Shown here: positions 56,635 to 64,000 of the stretch, piece after piece
Position numbering within the stretch: the stretch's first letter is position 1
Layout: each line of letters starts with the position of its first letter
NCBI GenBank assembly: GCA_022497155.1
Contig: MU385718.1
Span: forward strand, 930,001-994,000
Direction of reading: 5' to 3'
DNA: 64,000 nt
From: Whalleya microplaca
Lineage: Eukaryota > Ascomycota > Sordariomycetes > Xylariales > Xylariaceae
Translations under genes and position numbers: made by a program
The notes under the pieces: model-generated
Told to the model about the DNA's origin: nothing
Seen by the model: the letters and a program-made list of their open reading frames with translations, nothing else
Databases searched by the model: none

Positions 56635-59224
56635 CTACCCGCCGCGCTCTCCGTACTGTTTTGCCCAATCCTCGTATTCCTTCAATCCCTCTTTACTAAC
56701 GCTAGGGCGGATCAGGCTGAGACTGGCCCTGAAATCTCGAAGCTCGATGGGCCGGATCTGATCCATGGTCATGTGCAGTAGAGCCTCGCCCAATGAACGG
56801 AGGGGCCCCATGGCGGCATCTTTAGCCAAGGCGGTGATATCTGAACCAGAGAAGCCTAAATAGATGGTAGATTAGCATTATATCGTAATACACTGATCGC
56901 CAGGTTCATCTTACCATCTGTCAAATCCACCAACTCTGCGATATCGGTGTCTGTGAGACTGTGCTTCTGTTGGCCAAGCAGGGTTTTCAACTGCGTACTC
57001 CTGGTCTCCGCCTCAGGTAAGGGAATGTATTGGCGTCTCACGAATCTCCGTCTTGCTGCTTCGTCGATCGCCCATGGGAGATTGGTAGCTGCTAGTACGA
57101 GCACTCGGTTGGCATCACCTCGGTCTCTACCTGCACTCGGACTCTCACGTCCTGCCGCCGCTCGCTGCAAGTCGCTCCACTGGATAAGGAACTCGGTCTT
57201 GATCCTCCTAGTCGCCTCGTGTTCCCCTGATCCAGATCGCTGCGAGAGAAGCGAGTCGATCTCGTCTACGAATATGATGCTCGGCGCCATCATTTTGGCT
57301 AGTGCAAACAAGGCACGCACGAGCTTCTCGGACTCGCCCAGGTATTTGCTCGTTAAGCTACTGGCCGAAATGGAGAAGAAAGTGGACTTCGATTCCGTCG
57401 CGACGGCGCGAGCGAGCATGGTCTTTCCTGTTCCCGGAGGCCCAAAAAGCAACATGCCCCTGGCTGGTTCGCGGAGACCCATGAACAAATCTGGGCGTAA
57501 GAAGGGGTAGACTACCGCTTCTCTCAATGCATTCTTGGCAACTTCTAGACCAGCGACGTCACTCCAGTGAACCTCATCGCCTTGGACCACAATTTCGTTA
57601 AATATGGCCTTCGCTGCCGCCTCATCTACGCCCGCCGGGAGGTTCTTGAGTATTGTTTTCTTCCTCTCGCTCCATTCATTCTTCGTTTTCTTGTCTTCAA
57701 TAGTTGAGTCTGTCGAGGATTGCATATCAGTATCAGCAGGCAGTGCGGTCTCCTTTTGTTTGCCCTTCAGCTTGGAACGAGAAGAGCCTGCGCTGAGGTC
57801 CTCGTCGCTGGAGATGGCGTCTTTCCAATCTTGATTAGATGTCTGCCGGCCTACGCGCTTCCGAGCGCTATTCGGTTCAAAGGATTGACTACGATCGACA
57901 GGTTTTCGCCTTCCTACAGGTTCTTTCGAACTAACTCGGAGGGCGGCTTCTAGCGATTCCGCAGCAGAACCGGGAATACCTCCTGGTTCATCTTGATTCG
58001 AGCCGGTTCTTCTCATAGATGTCGAGCCTCGCTCCCTTCGACTCACCATCGGACTCAATTCTTGCCGTTCTTGAATAGATAGCGCATTCAGGGCGCTTGA
58101 GGCAGCGCCTAGAGCAAGAGAAGATGGTTTGGCAGACGAGTAGTCTGTCGGATCTCGCACAGGGGAGTCAGGGCTCAAACGTACACCAGGACTACCAACA
58201 GGCGGATTCTCTGGAGAAATCAGCAGTCTTCTCGTGTGGCTATCCCAATGTCTGCCATGGTTGGATGGGGAATTGGTTCGGTCTTGTTCGTAGGATCGCC
58301 GTGATTCAGATACTTTCGGAGGCAAACTTCTTGTATCCGCAGTGGTGCCCCTCTCGAGATTATCCCTCGACCCAATATTGCTCCAAGCCAAAGTGGCTGC
58401 CTTGCTCGCTCCCGGGCCTTTGCTTATCTTGGACGGTGTCTGTCGAGATGGTTTCGAGGACCTGTCTAGCTTGCCTGATCGAAGTGTCGTTCGCATAGTG
58501 CGTTTGTCGGGGCTGGGCGATCTTGAAGTCCGCCTTCTGGACGAGGACACGCCATAAGGAGGTAGTGAAGGCGGCCGAGCAGACGAAGAAGAGGAGGGCG
58601 TGGATAACTCAACTACCCTGCTACGGCCACCTGCAACAGCTTTCTCGGACGAAGTTCTGGAAGGGAACGAGGGTCGTCTCGGAAGCGGTGGCTTGGATAA
58701 TTCTGGGTATGTTATAGCAGGTATTGTCCCATCACCAATGAATCCTCTTTCTGGGGTGTTGGCATGCGATCGATTATTCATATTGCCCTCGAGCCCTACG
58801 CCCGATTGCGTGGAATTCAACGTGGTGTCCTCCTCTCGAGATAGCCTCAGAGCTTCCAGAAGATCGATTCTCTCCTTACACTGCACCTCCAGCTCTCTGA
58901 GACTTTCTAGCAGAGCACTCTCGGTCTCGGACTTGGGAACGTAGTTGGGCTGTTTCTTGTGGGTAGGGTTCTGGCATATCTGGTCGAGGGCGTTCTTCCA
59001 ACAAAGCATAGCCTCCTTCTCATCACCCTGGGTACATTTGTATGGAGTCAGTTCTTCGGCTCAGTAATAAGGTTGCAAGAAGGTTGCGGGGGTATTTGAG
59101 CCGTGTTCGAGCGGCAACTGTATGTAAGACGTACCTGGCTCTCGTAATATACAGCTGTTGAGCATTTCAAGTAGCTCTCATCGTAGGTCTTTTGCAGGCT
59201 GGAGACATTCTTATTCGACCACAT
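56635..59224 (-). CDS. AAA ATPase of the Sap1/Yta6 and Vps4/spastin class, with MIT-like N-terminus
   Basis: Meiotic-clade AAA protein; relatives remodel ESCRT filaments or microtubules, and the substrate here is unknown. Exons are 59224-59135, 59027-56915 and 56855-56635; introns are 107 bp (GTACGT...CAG) and 59 bp (GTAAGA...TAG), and the joined frame gives 807 aa. Residues 1-46 plus the start of exon 2 look like a helical MIT-type hairpin (VSSLQKTYDESYLKCSTAVY, EKEAMLCWKNALDQI). A long Ser/Arg/Pro-rich linker runs to about 480. The AAA module has Walker A GPPGTGKT (559-566), Walker B IIFVDEID (614-621), sensor-1 AATNLPWAIDE and the RRRF arginine fingers. A Vps4-type C-terminal helix ends the protein. 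The frame continues upstream (SLERGEIYAGAS) without an ATG, so an earlier exon is likely and the true start may lie beyond 59224. Confidence 0.88.
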
Positions 59225-59934
59225 GCTTGCGCCAGCATAGATTTCGCCTCGCTCCAATGAAAGAACATATGGGATCACAGCTCGGCGGTGGCTTTACTGC
59301 TGACGGTACAAAGGCGGCCGACCATGGAGGAACCGTCTTGTTCTTTTTCTTTTTCTTTTTCTTTTTTCTAGAATGGAAGTGTCGCAAAGAGTCGCAAGAC
59401 CGGCTCTCAATCTCACACGAGGTACGTGTATGTAGATTACAATTCTGGGTCCAGGAACGAGATCTTGCCTGCGTTAGAAATGGCCTTGTCTATGGCCTTG
59501 TGACGTCGTTATGTTTTAGTGGGGTTGGACGCTGGCGTGACGGCGTGACGGCGTGACACTAGCAGATGGGCGCTGTGGCTTTGCATGTCCAAGCACTGAA
59601 TCTTGCACCGCAATCGTCCTGCTAGGTACATACTAAACATGGGGGCTGGGGAGTCTTCTGGGGGTAAGTTACGTAGTACGTAACAACACAAACCAATTGT
59701 CTTTGCTTTTTTGGCTGACATCCTTTGATGACAGTGTCCTGGTAAGTATGTAAGACCTGGTCACCTGTTACAAGAGCTTAACACAAAGCTTAAACTACAT
59801 TATATAATTATCAGTGTGACGACTTCGCATTCGTATGTCAGGAACAGGACTGAATTTATAGAAGATTCGAAATTCCTACTATAATAACCCCTGTGAATGC
59901 ATCTAAGTATATATATATGGCTTACAGCTTTCAT
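59225..59934. other. Intergenic region upstream of the AAA ATPase
   Basis: Contains a CTTTTT-type microsatellite (59340-59367), an 8-bp tandem repeat GTGACGGC-like at about 59535-59558, and probably a missed first exon of the AAA gene near its left edge. The right part is the downstream sequence of the next minus-strand gene. Confidence 0.4.
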
Positions 59935-61797
59935 CTATTTGCCCTCCTCTTCCTCTTCCTCTTCCTCTTCCTCTTCATCTCGAGGAAGTTTCATACCCAT
60001 CATGCCCAGTATATTACCTGCAGGACCAGCCATTCCAGCCTGGCTTTTGAAGCTTTCCAACAGATGTTTAGCTAGGTTATAGTCAACATCAACCTCCTCA
60101 TCGCCACTCTCGTCATCTCCATTCCCATCTCCATCTTCGTCTCCAACTTTGAGAACATCTTTCCCCTTGCCTTTGGAATTCGTGACATCCCCTGCCTCTA
60201 TGGTTTTTGTGCCTTTGGGCTCGGGGTTAAGCTTCAGCGCACCGTGCCCTTTCAACTCTGCCTCCATCTGAGTAGCTAGTTGTCTGATTTCCTCATCTTC
60301 ATCATGGTCTGCATTGACAGGTCTGGATTTCGTGACATGTTCCGAGTCTGTAGTCTCTGTATGCGGTAGCCCCATCATCTCTCTCATCATCCGAGAGAAC
60401 TGCTCCTCGTCAAAACTAACGTCTTTATCCTCTTCATCACTATCGTCCTCATCTTCGTTGGAGGAGTCATCGTCTTCGTCCATGTCATCCATCTTGGCGC
60501 CTTCCAAACCCGCTGTGTCGTCGTTGAGGAAAGCTTCGAAGCGGGATACAATCTTCTGTAGGCCCGCCTGTGTTGAGGGATCGCCAAATCCGTTCCGTGT
60601 TCCCTGCCGAGGACCACGCTTCCCTTGTAGTTCATCCTCAAAATCCTCAAAGTTGATGTCCAACCAGGATTCATCATCCTCCCTGTGTACGTCTTCCCAA
60701 GCCTCGATATCCTCATCCTTTGGTAGCATCTGGTCGCCGTCCTCTTCCACATCCTCTAGAAGTATGGCAAATTCGCGCGCTAGGCGGTTATCCTTCTTGT
60801 CGGCACTGGTGGCAAGCATCTCAAACCCGCTTGCCACTTTCATACCCAATTCCAGTTGCGCTAGTCGCTTCTGGGCCTCTTCTGCACCGGAGGTCTCTTT
60901 TTCGGCAGTCTCGAAGACGACACTCCAGATGGGTGGTAGCGAGAAACGCTGTGATCTTAGCTGTGCAAAAAGCACCTTGGTGAATTTCACACTAATAGTC
61001 ACGAGGTCCTTGGGTGGGAAATGGGTGGACTCGGACAATGAAGCGAGAGGCTTCATTGCAACCGGATCTCGAAGGTAAAACACTTCGACGGCCGGGGCTA
61101 TAGCAGCAGGCTTTTCGTGGAGAATGTGTGCCAACTTTCTAGGTATCGTGACCCGTGAGTGGTGTATTGAATCTGTGATCTGCGCAGGATACTTCTCTAA
61201 TCTGTAGAAGGCTTCTGCCTCAACAAATGTCGAATGAACCAGACCGTTACGACTCGATTTGAGGTAGCTGACGGCTTCAGCCAAAGACAAGGGGCGTTTC
61301 ACTTCCGAGCTGGCTGCCAAGGGGAGTATCCAAAGTTTGCCATCTTGTATCCATACCCGACTGCTGTCAATTTCCGGGCTAAGCCATCGAGGCAAGACGT
61401 TGGCTGCTTCAACAAGCAGAAACTCGCCATCACTATCAAATATCCTTATCCAAAGGTTCGGGAAGGACCGGGTGAGCTCGCGAAGCAGGTAAACTATAAG
61501 CCACTCATCCTCGACCGAATCCCCGTAATCAGTCGTGCCGTGCAGATAGACCAGGCCCTGGTCTCTTTGCACTTGCAACTGGAAGGAATCCCGTTGCCAT
61601 ATGTAACCCTTGGCGAGGCGATCGTAGAGTTGCATAGCAGCTTTTCGGATATTCTCTAAGTGTGTCAGGAGGGTGCGTGCTTCTTCTATCTGGCTGTCTA
61701 TGATGAATAGCATATACTCAACACAGTTGTCAGGTAGTCTCCTAGGAAATCCGCTGAAGCCATCTTGGAAGATTTCGGTCTTGTCTTCAGAATCCAT
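59935..61797 (-). CDS. SGT1/ecdysoneless (ECD) family protein
   Basis: Intronless, 620 aa. The N-terminal two thirds match the SGT1/ecdysoneless family: DNCVEYMLFIIDS near the start, VEDEWLIVYLLRELTRSFPNL, RIFDSDGEFLLVEAANVLP, WIQDGKLWILPL and ITDSIHHSRVTIPRKLAHIL. Family members have been linked to transcription and pre-mRNA splicing (Prp8 interaction); this SGT1 differs from the Hsp90 co-chaperone of the same name. The middle and C-terminal parts are strongly acidic with an Asp/Glu patch (DDMDEDDDSSNEDEDD) and a terminal poly-Glu run encoded by a CCTCTT repeat (59946-59975). Start at 61797 is the first ATG. It is divergent from SMC6. Confidence 0.88.
   Translation of the reverse strand: MDSEDKTEIFQDGFSGFPRRLPDNCVEYMLFIIDSQIEEARTLLTHLENIRKAAMQLYDRLAKGYIWQRDSFQLQVQRDQGLVYLHGTTDYGDSVEDEWLIVYLLRELTRSFPNLWIRIFDSDGEFLLVEAANVLPRWLSPEIDSSRVWIQDGKLWILPLAASSEVKRPLSLAEAVSYLKSSRNGLVHSTFVEAEAFYRLEKYPAQITDSIHHSRVTIPRKLAHILHEKPAAIAPAVEVFYLRDPVAMKPLASLSESTHFPPKDLVTISVKFTKVLFAQLRSQRFSLPPIWSVVFETAEKETSGAEEAQKRLAQLELGMKVASGFEMLATSADKKDNRLAREFAILLEDVEEDGDQMLPKDEDIEAWEDVHREDDESWLDINFEDFEDELQGKRGPRQGTRNGFGDPSTQAGLQKIVSRFEAFLNDDTAGLEGAKMDDMDEDDDSSNEDEDDSDEEDKDVSFDEEQFSRMMREMMGLPHTETTDSEHVTKSRPVNADHDEDEEIRQLATQMEAELKGHGALKLNPEPKGTKTIEAGDVTNSKGKGKDVLKVGDEDGDGNGDDESGDEEVDVDYNLAKHLLESFKSQAGMAGPAGNILGMMGMKLPRDEEEEEEEEEEEGK
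59946..59975. repeat. Hexanucleotide repeat CCTCTT, 5 copies, inside the ECD-family CDS
   Basis: Five copies of a 6-bp unit that encode a Glu run on the minus strand, next to the stop codon. Copy changes would stay in frame. Confidence 0.85.
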
Positions 61798-62546
61798 GTT
61801 GTAGCGTATGAAGATAATACGACTGTAATGCTGTTGCTATACAGTTGGACTCAACTTTCAGAGCTGTAGATACTGTGAAGCTAAGTTCTTCTCATTTAAC
61901 TCCACATTAAGTTAGCCCCGAGCTATCATAGATGTTGTCCACTGTATGTACATAGACACTGACGGCAGCGAGGAGGTAATAAATTGCTTCCTTTGTATAA
62001 TTATTGAGAGTCGTGAGCTGCTTGCTATGTATGTCGACACTACCTTAACTAACAACTAAAGAACTACACGTACAACCGTAGAGGGGCTGATTCCACTGAA
62101 AGTCTTATCGACTTATCGATAAGTCTACACATACCATATATAGGTATAAATAGGTATAATTATTATACAGTCGCTACATGTACTCTAGCTGCTGTAGCGG
62201 GGTAATTTGCATATAACCAATGTAATCTACCTACGTCTCTTTCCATGGTTTACGCAGTAGGTCAGCACGTCCCTATTCGCGTTACCGCGTCGCGTCGCCC
62301 TCCAATAATTTCGCGCCTGAACTAAACCTCATTAATGTACCATGCATAGGTAAGGTATCCGAAGCTGGCGCCAAACAACGGCTCCGAATAACCATTCTGA
62401 ATAATAGCCTTGCCTTGGGCACAATCAAAAGTGCCTTTGGCAATAAGCAGCCCTGTATTCGGAATTTCCTCGCGATCTAGATACTCTGATGATAGTACGC
62501 CCGGCGCAAACACACCTCTACAAACCCTCACGGCTGTGACGCGACG
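61798..62546. promoter_or_regulatory. Divergent upstream region of the ECD-family gene and SMC6
   Basis: A 16-bp perfect palindrome GACTTATCGATAAGTC lies at 62110-62125. A CpG-rich cluster with GCGTCGCG-type motifs at about 62279-62299 sits nearer to SMC6 and loosely resembles cell-cycle boxes, but no exact ACGCGT is present. No assigned sites. Confidence 0.45.
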
Positions 62547-64000
62547 ATGCCTTCGGCTAACAACTCCAAGCGCTCTCGTCGCGCCGCATTCGCTGACGAT
62601 GGGGGTGACGAGGATGGCGCTACGATAGCGGAAGCCAGCTCGAGTCTTAGGAATGAATCGGTCAGTAACTCCTGTTCGCTATTTGCTATCTAGTACTATT
62701 GGGCTGTAAGTTGTGAGCTGACCTTGCCGAATAGCAGCGGAAGAAGCCTCGTACCTCGGATGCCGGTCCCAGCAAGAAGTCGGCTCGGCCAGCCCGAGAA
62801 CAGAACACTGTCAGCTCCGATGAGGATGAAGTCATGCAGGAGCCTGACGCTCCGCCCAGCCCACCGGCTGCTACGCAATACGAGATCATGCGTGATGCTG
62901 GATTCAAGTTCCTGGAGCATACAGACCTAGACGACCAACGGGCAACACAACGCTTTCAGACTCGCCCAGAAATGGTCGGTGAGAACCATGCAGCCCTCAA
63001 CGCCATTCTCGAGAGTATTACCTGCTACAACTTCATGTGCCACACGAGGCTGCACTGCGAGCTTGGTCCCTTGCTCAATTTCATTGTTGGAGAAAATGGA
63101 AGTGGCAAGAGTGCCATCCTGACAGCCATTACCTTGTGCTTGGGTGGGAAAGCCAGCGCAACCAACCGTGGTGGCAGCCTGCGCAGCTTCGTTAAGGAAG
63201 GCCAGGAGCATGCCAGTCTAGTCGTCAAACTTAAGAATCAGGGCCCCGATGCTTATAAGCCAGAACACTTTGGAGAGTCGATCGTCGTCGAGCGCCACTT
63301 CACTAAGTCGGGCTCGAGCGGTTTCAAGTTGAAGTCTGTCACTGGCAGGATCATCTCCACTAAGAAAAGTGATGTTGATGATGTCGTCGAGTACTACTGT
63401 CTCCAGGTCGACAATCCCCTCAATGTCCTCTCCCAGGATAATGCGCGTCAGTTCTTAAATGCGGCGTCACCCGCCGCGAAATACAAGTATTTCGTCCAGG
63501 GTACTCAGCTCGAACAGCTCGACCATGATTACCAGCTCCTTCAGGAAACCCTCGAGGCTAACGAGACGAAGTTACTTGCCTTCCAGGAGAACATCCATGT
63601 CCTCGGGGAAAAGTGCGAAAAGGCTGTGAAGCTCAGAGATGCTGTCACCAAGAGTGCGGAGATGCGTAATCAATCCAAAGTCTACTCAAACCAGCTGGCC
63701 TGGGCCCAGGTCATGGAGCAGGAGAATATCCTACAACAGAAGGATGATGCTATAGGCGCAGCGCAGGAGGAGATTACGCAGTGGGAGCAGACAATTGAGG
63801 AGAAGACACAGATTCTTAGTAGCATTGACGACAGGATCGAGCAAGCGAAGCAAAACTTGGAGTCGTTTACCCAGGAGGAAATACAGGCAAAGGAGCAAGA
63901 GGGGGAAGCGAAGTCAAAGTTCGATGAGGGTAAAAAGGCAATCGAGGAGACCCATACACAAGAAAGAGATCTCCACCAGCAGCTCACCAATGCCTCGGAC
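62547..64000 (+). CDS. SMC6: Structural maintenance of chromosomes protein 6 (N-terminal part; runs off the window)
   Basis: Core ATPase of the Smc5/6 complex in DNA repair and sister-chromatid handling. Exon 1 is 62547-62660; the intron starts GTCAGT and ends at TAG (62734); exon 2 runs to the window edge, giving 460 residues so far. The first 90 residues are charged and disordered. The head begins with AILESITCYNFMCHTRL, followed by Walker A GENGSGKS (157-164), CLGGKA and the Q-loop region NPLNVLSQDNARQFL. The coiled-coil arm starts at about residue 300 (YFVQGTQLEQLDHDY...). The signature motif, Walker B and hinge lie outside the window. The acceptor is a TAGCAG tandem, so exon 2 may begin at 62735 or 62738, with or without one Gln. 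Confidence 0.94.

Noticed and set aside
62279..62299. MluI cell-cycle box upstream of SMC6
   Set aside because: The CpG-rich cluster lacks an exact ACGCGT; only loosely similar.
1..64000. Secondary-metabolite cluster, CRISPR array, complete transposon or toxin system
   Set aside because: No polyketide or peptide synthetase, terpene cyclase, transposase, spaced direct-repeat array or toxin gene was recognised on either strand.

Overview
The window is nuclear DNA of a filamentous ascomycete (Pezizomycotina, most likely a Sordariomycete; the class is inferred). Genes are split by short introns of 47 to 112 bp (one of 295 bp) with GTAAGT/GTATGT-type donors and CTAAC-like branch sites. The gene set is eukaryotic housekeeping plus families typical of moulds: ATG9, COG6, VAC14, EMG1, SMC6, a mitochondrial S17 ribosomal protein, an Mrs3/4-type carrier, an augmin subunit and a sphingolipid delta-8 desaturase. 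Gene pieces alternate with long AT-rich stretches that I could not resolve into genes.

Layout. 1-7.8 kb is accessory-like: a 510-bp inverted-repeat element (MITE) at 211-720, a fungal amidoligase-family gene, then about 5 kb without clear genes, containing a 12-copy octamer satellite. 7.8-18.2 kb holds a kinase-fold (APH-like) protein with a degenerate catalytic loop, COG6 and ATG9 (divergent), and a GC-rich gene of unknown function with a possible alpha/alpha-toroid fold. 18.2-22.6 kb is gene-poor with a weak coding relic. 22.6-34.5 kb holds an eight-exon mitoferrin-type carrier, a small secreted protein, an ER DnaJ/TPR protein (DNAJC3/P58IPK-like), a HAUS1-like augmin subunit and VAC14. 34.5-46 kb holds a two-exon 64-aa gene, the desaturase (whose exon junction does not splice in frame) and a VOC-domain protein with a membrane segment and a disordered tail. 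46-55.6 kb holds EMG1, a long gene-poor stretch, a dead GH25 lysozyme gene, a scaffold gap bounded by poly-G and poly-C, and an intron-bearing tRNA-Pro. 55.6-64 kb holds mitochondrial S17, an MIT/AAA (Sap1/Vps4-like) ATPase, an SGT1/ecdysoneless-family protein and the first 460 codons of SMC6.

The genes do not form a pathway cluster. Several act in membrane traffic and autophagy (COG6, ATG9, VAC14, the AAA ATPase), but their spacing looks like ordinary chromosomal order. I found no CRISPR array, secondary-metabolite core enzyme or complete transposon. The items most worth checking are the MITE, the desaturase junction, the GH25 pseudogene, the apparent pseudokinase, the poly-G/N/poly-C block and the unannotated-looking 64-aa gene.
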